From Streptomyces coelicoflavus (lineage in GTDB: Bacteria; Actinomycetota; Actinomycetes; Streptomycetales; Streptomycetaceae): a stretch of 64,000 bases of DNA. Location: NCBI RefSeq assembly GCF_003112555.1, contig NZ_BEWB01000012.1:124001-188000 (forward strand). Reading direction: 5' to 3'. The notes below the pieces were generated by a model, which had not been told where the DNA came from, did no database searches, and worked only from the letters and a program-made list of their open reading frames with translations. The translations under genes were made by a program, and so were the position numbers. The first letter of the stretch is position 1. Every line of letters begins with the position of its first letter. Of the stretch, positions 26,078 through 34,886 are shown piece after piece.

Positions 26078-27046
26078 TCAGGCGGCGGCCTCCGGGCCCC
26101 GGAAGGTGCGCCGGTAGGCGTGCGGGGTGGTGCCCAGGGTCCGGACGAACTGGTGCCTCAGGGCCGCCGCCGTGCCGAAACCGGCGCGCCAGGCGATCGC
26201 GTCCATCGTCTCGTCCGTCGCCTCGAGGAGCCGCTGGGCCAGCAGCACCCGCTGGCGCAGGATCCAGCGGTAGGGGGTCGTCCCCGTCTCCTGCTGGAAG
26301 CGGCGGGCGAAGGTGCGCGGGGACATGTGCGCCCGGGCCGCCAGCTGCTCGACCGTGACCTCCTCGTCGAGGTGCTGTTCCATCCAGGCCAGCACCTCGC
26401 CGACGGTGTCGCAGGAGGAGCGCGGCAGCGGCCGCTCGATGTACTGCGCCTGCCCGCCGTCCCGGTGCGGCGGCACCACCATGCGCCGGGCGATCCGGTT
26501 GGCGACCTCCGTGCCCTGCTCCTTGCGCACGATGTGCAGGCAGGCGTCGATGCCGGCAGCCGTCCCGGCGGAGGTGATCACCGGGTCCTCGTCGACGTAG
26601 AGCACGTCCGGCGCGACCCGGGCCCGCGGGTACTGCCGGCTCAGCTCGGCCGCGTGGTGCCAGTGCACCGCGCACCGCCGCCCGTCCAGCAGGCCGGCCG
26701 CGCCCAGCACGAAGGCGCCGGAGCACACGCTCAGTACGCGGGTGCCCCGGTCCGTCGCCCTGCGCAGGGCGTCCAGCAGGTCGGGCGGGTACTCCCGGCG
26801 GACGAAGTCGCTGCCCGCCGGCACCGCGATCAGGTCGGCCTCCTCCAGCCGCTCGAGACCGTACGGCGTCGAGACGGTCAGTCCGCCGACGTGGGTGCTC
26901 AGCTCGGGGCCCTCCGCGGAGACCACCGCGAAGTCGTACCCCGGCAGGCCCTCGTCGCTCCGGTCGATGCCGAAGACCTCGCAGATGACGCCGAGTTCGA
27001 AGGGATGCGCGCCGTCCAGCAGAACGGCGGCCACGTTGCGCAGCAT
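26078..27046 (-). CDS. nrdS: GlxA-type AraC-family regulator NrdS
   Basis: This 322-residue regulator has an N-terminal DJ-1/PfpI-like domain (FELGVICEVFGIDRS; VLSVCSGAFVLGAAGLLDGR with the nucleophile-elbow cysteine) and a C-terminal AraC helix-turn-helix pair (VEQLAARAHMSPRTFARRF; MDAIAWRAGFGTAAALRHQF). It lies downstream of nrdB on the same strand and matches nrdS, the third gene described in the S. coelicolor nrdABS operon. Its effect on RNR expression is unclear. The 262-base gap to nrdB is long for an operon and holds a small opposite-strand gene. Confidence 0.82.
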   Translation of the reverse strand: MLRNVAAVLLDGAHPFELGVICEVFGIDRSDEGLPGYDFAVVSAEGPELSTHVGGLTVSTPYGLERLEEADLIAVPAGSDFVRREYPPDLLDALRRATDRGTRVLSVCSGAFVLGAAGLLDGRRCAVHWHHAAELSRQYPRARVAPDVLYVDEDPVITSAGTAAGIDACLHIVRKEQGTEVANRIARRMVVPPHRDGGQAQYIERPLPRSSCDTVGEVLAWMEQHLDEEVTVEQLAARAHMSPRTFARRFQQETGTTPYRWILRQRVLLAQRLLEATDETMDAIAWRAGFGTAAALRHQFVRTLGTTPHAYRRTFRGPEAAA

Positions 27047-27138
27047 GCCGCCAGTGTGCCTCGCCGGTGGCAGGAAATCGAGGTCTTACGGCAGTCCTGC
27101 CACTGACGGTAAGGAGCATCCGGCGCGACAGTGGTGTC

Positions 27139-27396
27139 ATGACCGGAAACCAGATAGAAGGCCTTGTCGGAATGCTCGCGACCTTCGGGCTCCTCGTCCT
27201 CATGGTCCTGCCCTCGGTGATCGGCATCGTGCGCGACAGGCGCATCGACCGCCAGATCAGGGAGGCCCAGGAGGACGGGGAGAGCCGGGTCCGCCACGAG
27301 AAGGAGACTCAGAAGTCCTCGTCCAGGTCGACGGTGCCTTCCACCGCCACCTGGTACGCCGAGGGGCGCCGCTCGAAGAAGTTGGTCAACTCCTGA
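27139..27396 (+). CDS. Small single-pass membrane protein, antisense within the nrd operon
   Basis: An 85-residue frame starting MTGNQIEGLVGMLATFGLL; one transmembrane segment (about 8-30) then a long charged, coiled-coil-like tail (RDRRIDRQIREAQEDGES). The N-terminal 55 residues have clean membrane-protein character; the last 30 codons (27309-27396) are antisense to the 3' end of nrdB and may be only overlap. It sits in the nrdB-nrdS gap on the opposite strand, divergent from nrdS. No named family recognised. Confidence 0.55.
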   Translation: MTGNQIEGLVGMLATFGLLVLMVLPSVIGIVRDRRIDRQIREAQEDGESRVRHEKETQKSSSRSTVPSTATWYAEGRRSKKLVNS

Positions 27397-28340
27397 ACGC
27401 CCTGCAACTCCATGAAGGAGAAGGGGTTCTCGGAGCCGTACACCGGGGCGAAGCCGAGCCGCGTCAGACGCTGGTCGGCCACGCACTCCAGGTACTGCCG
27501 CATCGAGTCGGTGTTCATGCCCGGGAGGCCGTCACCGCACAGGTCGCGCGCGAACTGCAGCTCGGCCTCGACGGCCTCCCTCAGCATGTCGGTGACCTCC
27601 TGCCGGAGCGCGTCGTCGAACAGCTCCGGCTCCTCCTTGCGCACGGTGTCGACGACGTCGAACGCGAAGGACATGTGCATGGTCTCGTCGCGGAACACCC
27701 AGTTGGTGCCGGTGGCCAGGCCGTGCAGCAGGCCCCGACTGCGGAACCAGTAGACGTAGGCGAAGGCGCCGTAGAAGAACAGGCCCTCGATGCACGCGGC
27801 GAAGCAGATCAGGTTCAGCAGGAAGCGGCGGCGGTCGGCCTTGGTCTCCAGGCGGTCGATCGACTCGACCGAGTCCATCCACCGGAAGCAGAACTCGGCC
27901 TTCTCCCGGATGGACGGGATGTTCTCCACGGCCGCGAAGGCGGCGGCGCGGTCGTCCGGGTCGGGCAGGTAGGTGTCCAGGAGCGTCAGGTAGAACTGGA
28001 CGTGGACGGCCTCCTCGAAGAGCTGGCGGGACAGGTACAGCCGTGCCTCGGGGGAGTTGATGTGCTTGTAGAGCGTCAGCACCAGGTTGTTCGCGACGAT
28101 CGAGTCGCCGGTGGCGAAGAAGGCCACGAGCCGGCCGATCAGGTGCTGCTCCATCGGGCTGAGCTTCGCGAGGTCGGCGACGTCCGAGTGGAGGTCGACC
28201 TCCTCGACGTGCCAGGTGTTCTTGATCGCGTCCCGGTAGCGCTCGTAGAAGTCCGGGTAGCGCATGGGGCGCAGGGTCAGCTCGAAGCCCGGGTCGAGCA
28301 GGTTCTTCGTGGTGGGCTGTGCGGGGGTCTCGGTGGTCAT
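27309..28340 (-). CDS. nrdB: Class Ia ribonucleotide reductase small subunit
   Basis: This R2 subunit carries the diiron-tyrosyl radical. The 343-residue protein is all-helical; iron-ligand motifs are visible as LVAFFATGDSIVANN (with the preceding EQHLIGR), LFEEAVHVQFYLTLLDTY (EXXH) and VFRDETMHMSFAFDVV (second EXXH). Its ATG overlaps the nrdA stop (TAATG). Expression should follow the cobalamin riboswitch upstream of nrdA: with B12 present, Streptomyces uses class II NrdJ (not in this window) and shuts off nrdAB. The C-terminal DLDEDF tail is the R1-binding peptide. Confidence 0.94.
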   Translation of the reverse strand: MTTETPAQPTTKNLLDPGFELTLRPMRYPDFYERYRDAIKNTWHVEEVDLHSDVADLAKLSPMEQHLIGRLVAFFATGDSIVANNLVLTLYKHINSPEARLYLSRQLFEEAVHVQFYLTLLDTYLPDPDDRAAAFAAVENIPSIREKAEFCFRWMDSVESIDRLETKADRRRFLLNLICFAACIEGLFFYGAFAYVYWFRSRGLLHGLATGTNWVFRDETMHMSFAFDVVDTVRKEEPELFDDALRQEVTDMLREAVEAELQFARDLCGDGLPGMNTDSMRQYLECVADQRLTRLGFAPVYGSENPFSFMELQGVQELTNFFERRPSAYQVAVEGTVDLDEDF

Positions 28341-30715
28341 TACTGGCAGGCCTCGCAGGACTCGGGGTTTTCCAGGGAGCAGGCGACCGCTTCGGGGTCG
28401 GGGCCGGCCTGCACGGGGACGGTGGTGGCGCGGGCCGCGGCGCGGGCGATCCGGGTCGCCGGGCGCGAGCGCAGGTAGTAGGTGGTCTTCAGACCCTGCT
28501 TCCAGGCGTACGCGTACATCGAGGAGAGCTTCCCGATGGTCGGCGTCTCCAGGAACAGGTTCAGCGACTGGGCCTGGTCGAGGTACGGGGTACGGGCGGC
28601 GGCCATGTCGATCAGGCCGCGCTGCGGGATCTCCCAGGCGGTGCGGTACAGCGCGCGCACGTCCTCGGGGATCCAGGAGAAGCCCTGCACGGAGCCGTTG
28701 GCCTCGCGCAGCGCCTCACGGGTGCGGGCGTCCCACACGCCGAGCCGCTTGAGGTCGTCCACCAGGTAGGAGTTGACCTGGAGGAACTCGCCCGACAGCG
28801 TCTCGCGCTTGAACAGGTTGGACACCTGCGGCTCGATGCACTCGTAGACCCCGGCGATGGAGGCGATGGTCGCGGTCGGCGCGATGGCCAGGAGCAGCGA
28901 GTTGCGCAGCCCGGTGGTCGCCATGCGCGCGCGCAGCGCGGTCCAGCGCTCTGGCCAGGCGGGCTCGACGCCGTAGTGGTCGGGGTGCAGCACCCCCTGG
29001 GCCGTACGGGTCTTCTCCCAGGCCGGCAGCGGGCCGTTGCGTTCGGCGAGGTCGGCGGAGGTCTCGTACGCGGCGAGCATGATCCGCTCGGCGATACGGG
29101 TGGACAGCGCCTTCGCCTCGGGGGAGTCGAAGGGCAGCCGGAGCTGGAAGAAGACGTCCTGGAGACCCATCGCGCCGAGGCCCACCGGGCGCCAGCGGGC
29201 GTTGGAGCGGCCCGCCTGCTCGGTCGGGTAGAAGTTGATGTCGACGACCCGGTCCAGGAAGGTGACCGCGGTGCGGACGGTGGCGTCCAGGCGCTCCCAG
29301 TCCATGTCGCCCTGCGCCGCGTCGACGAACGCGCCGAGGTTGACCGAGCCCAGGTTGCAGACCGCCGTCTCCCCGTCGTCGGTGACCTCCAGGATCTCCG
29401 TGCAGAGGTTGGAGGAGTGGACGACGTGACCGGGGGTCGCGGTCTGGTTCGCCGTGCGGTTGGCGGTGTCCTTGAAGGTCATCCAGCCGTTGCCGGTCTG
29501 CGCGAGGGTGCGCATCATGCGGCCGTACAGCTCACGGGCGGGCAGCGTCCTGCGGGCGAGCCCCGCCTCCTCCGCCCTGCGGTACGCGGCGTCGAACTCC
29601 TCGCCCCACAGGTCGGTCAGCTCCGGCACGTCGGCGGGGGAGAACAGCGACCAGGTCCCGTCGGCGTCCACGCGGCGCATGAACTCGTCCGGGATCCAGT
29701 GCGCCAGGTTCAGGTTGTGCGTACGGCGGGCGTCCTCACCGGTGTTGTCCCGCAGCTCCAGGAACTCCTCGACGTCCGCGTGCCAGGTCTCCAGATAGAC
29801 CGCCGCCGCGCCCTTGCGCCGGCCGCCCTGGTTCACGGCGGCCACCGAGGCGTCCAGCGTCTTCAGGAACGGGACGATGCCGTTGGAGTGCCCGTTGGTG
29901 CCGCGGATCAGCGAACCCCGGGCGCGGACGCGGGAGTAGGCGATGCCGATGCCGCCGGCGTGCTTGGACAGGCGGGCCACCTGGTGGAGGCGGTCGTAGA
30001 GGGAGTCCAGCTCGTCCTTGGGGGAGTCCAGGAGGTAGCAGGACGACATCTGGGCGTGCCGGGTGCCGGAGTTGAAGAGGGTGGGGGAGGAGGGCAGATA
30101 GTCCAGGCGGCTCATCAGCCCGTACAGCGCGGCGACCTCGTCCACCGCGCGCACCGTGTCGTCCTCGGCGAGTCCGGCGGCGACCCGCAGCAGGAAGTGC
30201 TGGGGCGTCTCGACGGTCTTGCGGGTGATCGGGTGGCGGAGCAGGTAGCGGCTGTAGAGGGTACGCAGGCCGAAGTAGCCGAAGCGGTCGTCGGCGCCCG
30301 GGTCGACCAGCGCGTCGAGCCGGGCCGCGTGCATCCGGACGAAGGCGGCGGTGCGGTCGGCGATCAGGCCCTCGCGGTGGCCCGTGGCGACGGAGTCGGT
30401 GAAGGCGACGACACCCTGGGAGGCGGCCTCGGCGCGGATGCCGATGGTCAGCAGCCGGGCGGCCAGCCGGGAGTAGACCGGGTCCTCGGAGATCAGGCCG
30501 GCGGCCGCCTCGGTGGCCAGCTCCCGCAGCTCGGCCTCGTCGGCGTGGGCGGACCGGCCGCGCAGTGCGGCGGCGGCCACCCGGCCGGGGTCGGCGCCGG
30601 GGAGGTCGGCGGTCAGCCCGGTCAGGGTCCGCAGCAGGGCGGCACCGGGTCCGTCGGGTTCCCCGGTCGCCGTCACCGGGGCCGCTGAAGCCGGATCGGC
30701 TGGCGCGATGGTCAC
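28340..30715 (-). CDS. nrdA: Class Ia ribonucleotide reductase large subunit
   Basis: The R1 subunit reduces ribonucleoside diphosphates. It is 791 residues from GTG 30715; a GTG nine bases earlier and a frame running to 30739 are alternatives. Visible family features are SSCYLLDSPKDELD (active-site cysteine region), NLCTEILEVTDDGETAVCNLGSVNL split into its two conserved parts, the radical-site region YECIEPQVSNLFKRETLSG, and the C-terminal redox pair CEACQ. It is upstream of and coupled to nrdB. AGGGAG precedes the chosen start. Confidence 0.92.
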   Translation of the reverse strand: MTIAPADPASAAPVTATGEPDGPGAALLRTLTGLTADLPGADPGRVAAAALRGRSAHADEAELRELATEAAAGLISEDPVYSRLAARLLTIGIRAEAASQGVVAFTDSVATGHREGLIADRTAAFVRMHAARLDALVDPGADDRFGYFGLRTLYSRYLLRHPITRKTVETPQHFLLRVAAGLAEDDTVRAVDEVAALYGLMSRLDYLPSSPTLFNSGTRHAQMSSCYLLDSPKDELDSLYDRLHQVARLSKHAGGIGIAYSRVRARGSLIRGTNGHSNGIVPFLKTLDASVAAVNQGGRRKGAAAVYLETWHADVEEFLELRDNTGEDARRTHNLNLAHWIPDEFMRRVDADGTWSLFSPADVPELTDLWGEEFDAAYRRAEEAGLARRTLPARELYGRMMRTLAQTGNGWMTFKDTANRTANQTATPGHVVHSSNLCTEILEVTDDGETAVCNLGSVNLGAFVDAAQGDMDWERLDATVRTAVTFLDRVVDINFYPTEQAGRSNARWRPVGLGAMGLQDVFFQLRLPFDSPEAKALSTRIAERIMLAAYETSADLAERNGPLPAWEKTRTAQGVLHPDHYGVEPAWPERWTALRARMATTGLRNSLLLAIAPTATIASIAGVYECIEPQVSNLFKRETLSGEFLQVNSYLVDDLKRLGVWDARTREALREANGSVQGFSWIPEDVRALYRTAWEIPQRGLIDMAAARTPYLDQAQSLNLFLETPTIGKLSSMYAYAWKQGLKTTYYLRSRPATRIARAAARATTVPVQAGPDPEAVACSLENPESCEACQ

Positions 30716-30812
30716 GTGGAGCACTCCCTCGCTCGGCACGGGGCCTGGTGGAGGGAGGGCGGGGGCAGCTCACGAGCGCACGCGGCGTCGCGTCCACCGG
30801 CCCACTCCACGA

Positions 30813-30838
30813 GGCCCGGACGTCATGGCACCCGGGCC
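30813..30838 (-). terminator. Hairpin between riboswitch and nrdA, candidate expression platform
   Basis: GGCCCGG (30813-30819) pairs with CCGGGCC (30832-30838), loop of 12 bases, just downstream of the B12 box in the nrdA leader. It could act as the regulated terminator; no U-tract follows. Confidence 0.4.
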
Positions 30839-30845
30839 AGGGCGG

Positions 30846-31005
30846 CCGGGCGCACCGTCGGCAGGTCCTCGGACTGGACAGGCGTGCGCGTACGTGCGAA
30901 GACGTACGGATGCACGCAAGTACACCGTTGCGGGACAGTTCCGGATTCGCACCGGATTCCCCTGCGGCGACAGCGAGCACGAGCATACATCTTGTGCCCG
31001 GCGAC
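30846..31005 (-). promoter_or_regulatory. Adenosylcobalamin (B12) riboswitch controlling nrdABS
   Basis: Read on the minus strand, the conserved core ACTGTCCCGCAACGGT is at 30939-30924 and the B12 box CAGTCCGAGGACCTGCC is at 30876-30860; between the 5' arms lies GGGAATCCGGTGCGAATCC. These are the hallmark elements of cobalamin riboswitches, in correct order. In S. coelicolor such a riboswitch represses nrdABS when B12 is available. Outer boundaries are approximate. Confidence 0.92.
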
Positions 31006-31064
31006 GCGAGCACCCCCAGATGTTGTGTCCTGGTGGGGTGTTGTGACGGGGTGCCGCAACCGTG

Positions 31065-31571
31065 TCAGAGCGTCAGTGCGTAGGCGAGCAGCATGATGTC
31101 GTCCAGCTCCGGCAGGGGGTTCCAGTCGCGGTCGGGCGTGCGGACGAAGCCCAGGCGCTCGTAGAGGCGGTGCGCGGTGCGCATGGCGGCCTGGGTCGAC
31201 AGCACGATGCCGGTGCACCCCGGCACGGCCCGGGCGCGGTCGACGCAGGCCCGCACGAGGGCCTCGCCGGCCCCGCGGCCGCGTGCCTCCCGGGCGACGG
31301 CGAGCATGCGTATCTCGGCCTCGCCGGGGCGCGCGATGTCCGCCATGGGGCCGCCGGACGGCACGAAGGTCACGCCGCCGAGCACCCGGCCGTCGGCCAC
31401 GGCGACCAGCACCTCGGCGGCCGCCGCCCGCTTGGCCACGTCGCGCAGCTCGTCCAGGTACGAATCGCTCTCCCCGAAGTCGAGGAGGCCGTCGCGCAGG
31501 TAGGCCTGCGCGGTGATCTCGCCGAGGGTGTCGTACTCCTCGGCCGTCGCCCGCCGGATCACGAAGTCCAT
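31065..31571 (-). CDS. GNAT-family N-acetyltransferase
   Basis: A 168-residue single GNAT domain. The acetyl-CoA pyrophosphate loop is REARGRGAGEALV around residue 100, preceded by the strand EIRMLAVA; the C-terminal part has AHRLYERLGFVR, the usual tyrosine-containing helix. ATG 31571 is preferred to the upstream frame. Substrate is unknown. It lies upstream of the nrd leader on the same strand with 60-odd bases between its stop and the riboswitch start, and downstream of the transporter pair. Confidence 0.85.
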   Translation of the reverse strand: MDFVIRRATAEEYDTLGEITAQAYLRDGLLDFGESDSYLDELRDVAKRAAAAEVLVAVADGRVLGGVTFVPSGGPMADIARPGEAEIRMLAVAREARGRGAGEALVRACVDRARAVPGCTGIVLSTQAAMRTAHRLYERLGFVRTPDRDWNPLPELDDIMLLAYALTL

Positions 31572-31601
31572 GACGCCGAGTGTGCCCGACGGGTACGACA
31601 A

Positions 31602-31629
31602 CGGGCCGCCGGATTTCTCCGACGGCCCG
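31602..31629 (-). terminator. Terminator hairpin after the SSS transporter
   Basis: CGGGCCG-C-CGGA, loop TTTC, TCCG-A-CGGCCCG: an 11-bp helix with one mismatch, 15 bases after the transporter stop on the minus strand. Confidence 0.6.
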
Positions 31630-31643
31630 CCTCGAACCGGGGA

Positions 31644-33254
31644 TCAGTGCGAGCTGCCCGCCGTGGCCGGCGGCAGTTCCACCTCGACGCCCGGATCGCC
31701 GGCGTCCGCCGTGTAGTCGCTCGGCTGGGTCTCGTCGACGCCGTCGGGCGCCTTGACCGCCCTCAGGACGAAGGTCAGGACCACGGTGACCAGGACGTTC
31801 AACACGAAGGCGGTGAGGCCGATGTAGCCGATCTCGCCGATGCCGGGGATCTCGTCGGAGGAGCCGCCGAAGTGCTTCTGCGTCGGCGAGGCGACACCGT
31901 AGGCGGCGACCGTGCCGTAGACCATGCCGACCGCCCAGCCGCCGAGCAGCGCCCAGCGGTGGAACCAGCGGGTGAACAGGCCGCCGACCAGGGCCGGGAA
32001 GGTCTGCAGGATCCAGATGCCGCCCAGCAGCTGGAAGTTGATCGCGACGGTCTTGTCCATGCCCAGGACGAAGATCAGCGCGCCCACCTTCACCAGCAGC
32101 GACACCAGCTTGGAGACCTTGGTCTCCTGCTGCGGCGTGGCGTCCGGCTTGATGAAGTCCTTGTAGATGTTGCGGGTGAAGAGGTTCGCGGCCGCGATCG
32201 ACATGATCGCCGCCGGGACCAGCGCGCCGATGCCGATCGCCGCGAAGGCCACGCCCGCGAACCAGTCCGGGAACATGTTCTCGAACAGCTGCGGGATCGC
32301 CAGCTGGCCGTTCTCCACCTTGACCCCGGCCGCGATCGCCATGAAGCCGAGCAGCGCGAGCAGGCCCAGCATCAGCGAGTACAGCGGCAGGATCGTGGTG
32401 TTGCGCCGGATCACGTTACGGCTGCGCGAGGACAGCGTCGCGGTGATCGAGTGCGGGTACATGAACAGCGCCAGGGCCGAGCCGAGCGCGAGCGTCGCGT
32501 ACGTCCACTGGCCCCCGGAGTCGGGCACCACTCCACCCTTGCCCGACTCGGTGAACTTGTCGCTCGCCGACGCGAAGATGTCGTCGAAGCCGCCCAGCTT
32601 GATCGGGATGTAGATGATCGCCACCGCGATGACGATGTAGATCAGCGTGTCCTTCACGAACGCGATCAGCGCGGGCGCGCGCAGCCCCGACGAGTACGTG
32701 TACGCCGCCAGCACACCGAAGGCGATCAGCAGCGGCAGGTCCTTGACGAACCAGTTGGTGTCCTCGCCGCCACCGACGCCCATCACGTCGAGCACGGCCT
32801 GGATGCCGACCAGCTGGAGCGCGATGTACGGCATGGTCGCCAGGATGCCCGTGACGGCGACCGCCAGCGACAGGCCCTTGGAGCCGAACCGTCCGCGCAC
32901 GAAGTCCGAGGTCGTCACGTACCCGTGCTTGTGGGAGACCGACCACAGGCGGGGCAGGAAGGTGAAGATCAGCGGGTAGACCAGGATCGTGTACGGCACC
33001 GCGAAGAAGCCGGCCGCGCCCGCCGCGTAGATCGCCGCCGGGACGGCCACGAAGGTGTACGCGGTGTACAGGTCGCCGCCCAGCAGGAACCAGGTGACCC
33101 AGGTGCCGAACGAGCGGCCGCCGAGGCCCCACTCGTCGAGGCTGTGCTCGTTCTCGGCCTTGCGCCAGCGCGCGGCCAGGAAGCCCATGGCGGTGACGAG
33201 CACGAAGAAGAAGATGAAGACGGCGAGTGCGACGCCGTTCACGCCGTCGTTCAC
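31644..33254 (-). CDS. Sodium:solute symporter (SSS family), monocarboxylate-type
   Basis: A 536-residue, 13-segment SSS protein. It begins VNDGVNGVALAVFIFF and shows the family core WGLGGRSFGTWVTWFLLGGD and the inner segment ALVPAAIMSIAAANLFTRN. Its GTG start overlaps the stop of the preceding small DUF3311 gene (GTGA). SSS proteins paired with a DUF3311 partner are often annotated as MctP-like uptake systems for monocarboxylates such as lactate, pyruvate or acetate; that is family-based inference only. Confidence 0.88.
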   Translation of the reverse strand: MNDGVNGVALAVFIFFFVLVTAMGFLAARWRKAENEHSLDEWGLGGRSFGTWVTWFLLGGDLYTAYTFVAVPAAIYAAGAAGFFAVPYTILVYPLIFTFLPRLWSVSHKHGYVTTSDFVRGRFGSKGLSLAVAVTGILATMPYIALQLVGIQAVLDVMGVGGGEDTNWFVKDLPLLIAFGVLAAYTYSSGLRAPALIAFVKDTLIYIVIAVAIIYIPIKLGGFDDIFASASDKFTESGKGGVVPDSGGQWTYATLALGSALALFMYPHSITATLSSRSRNVIRRNTTILPLYSLMLGLLALLGFMAIAAGVKVENGQLAIPQLFENMFPDWFAGVAFAAIGIGALVPAAIMSIAAANLFTRNIYKDFIKPDATPQQETKVSKLVSLLVKVGALIFVLGMDKTVAINFQLLGGIWILQTFPALVGGLFTRWFHRWALLGGWAVGMVYGTVAAYGVASPTQKHFGGSSDEIPGIGEIGYIGLTAFVLNVLVTVVLTFVLRAVKAPDGVDETQPSDYTADAGDPGVEVELPPATAGSSH

Positions 33255-33508
33255 TTGGTCCCGCCTTCCCGGCGCCCGCGCTGGTCGCGCTGCCACAGCT
33301 TGTACGCGGTCACCGTCAGCAGGGTGGAGATCAGCACCCAGGCCATCTGGTACCAGTAGAAGAACGGGATGCCGATGAAGTCCGGGTCCGTCTTCGTGTA
33401 CGAACCGACCCAGAGCATGGCCACGAACGGTGCGACGAGACAGAACCCGATGACGACGCGCACCGGCGTCACCACCGGCTCTCTGCTCACTTCTGTGTCT
33501 TCTGACAT
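33251..33508 (-). CDS. DUF3311 small membrane protein, partner of the SSS symporter
   Basis: An 85-residue protein with two transmembrane segments (VRVVIGFCLVAPFVAMLWV and FYWYQMAWVLISTLLTV) separated by a short loop, typical DUF3311. Its stop overlaps the symporter GTG by four bases, so the two are translationally coupled. DUF3311 proteins accompany SSS transporters much as YhjB-like small subunits do and may be needed for assembly. ATG 33508 is chosen over the upstream GTG. Confidence 0.85.
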   Translation of the reverse strand: MSEDTEVSREPVVTPVRVVIGFCLVAPFVAMLWVGSYTKTDPDFIGIPFFYWYQMAWVLISTLLTVTAYKLWQRDQRGRREGGTK

Positions 33509-33669
33509 GCGCGGCTCCGTCCCCTCGCTGATCACCTCGTGCAGTGCGCACGAAATGTAGGTGACGGTGTCAAGACAGCGGAAGACCTCGTCCGTATATC
33601 GGTCCTCAACCGCAACTTCGCGCCCGCGCGCGTGGAGGTATGCCGGTTATGCACCGGAGACGGGCAGGT

Positions 33670-34582
<913 letters not shown>

Positions 34583-34758
34583 GGGGGGTCAGGCGTCGCT
34601 GGTACGCGCGTTCGGGGCCCGGCCGGCACGTCATTCGGTGGGGGGTGGTACACCCGGTCCCGGTCCGCCCGAACTGTCGCTTGCGCAATGAAAGGTCCCT
34701 GCATATCTCGGTCCCATCACGGAGGCAACGCCTGGGTTTGAACACCCTTGACAGGCCT

Positions 34759-34774
34759 ATTGGTCTGGGCCAAG
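34759..34774. promoter_or_regulatory. Weaker dre-like site in the dasA promoter
   Basis: ATTGGTCTGGGCCAAG, palindromic around GGTC/GGCC, placed six bases after a TTGACA hexamer (34748-34753) and eight bases before the strong dre. It would put a second DasR dimer on the promoter. Confidence 0.45.
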
Positions 34775-34782
34775 CTCCCCGT

Positions 34783-34798
34783 ACTGGTCTACACCATT
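34783..34798. promoter_or_regulatory. dasA dre, DasR operator
   Basis: ACTGGTCTACACCATT, which as I recall is the exact dre sequence reported upstream of dasA in S. coelicolor, 89 bases before the dasA GTG start. Confidence 0.85.
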
Positions 34799-34886
34799 GG
34801 TCCAGGTCCCGGCCCCAGGAGCGGTACGCGTTCACGTAGAACCGCAGGGAGGCAGGGGGGTTTGTGGCATCCCTGAGGAGGGTGGC

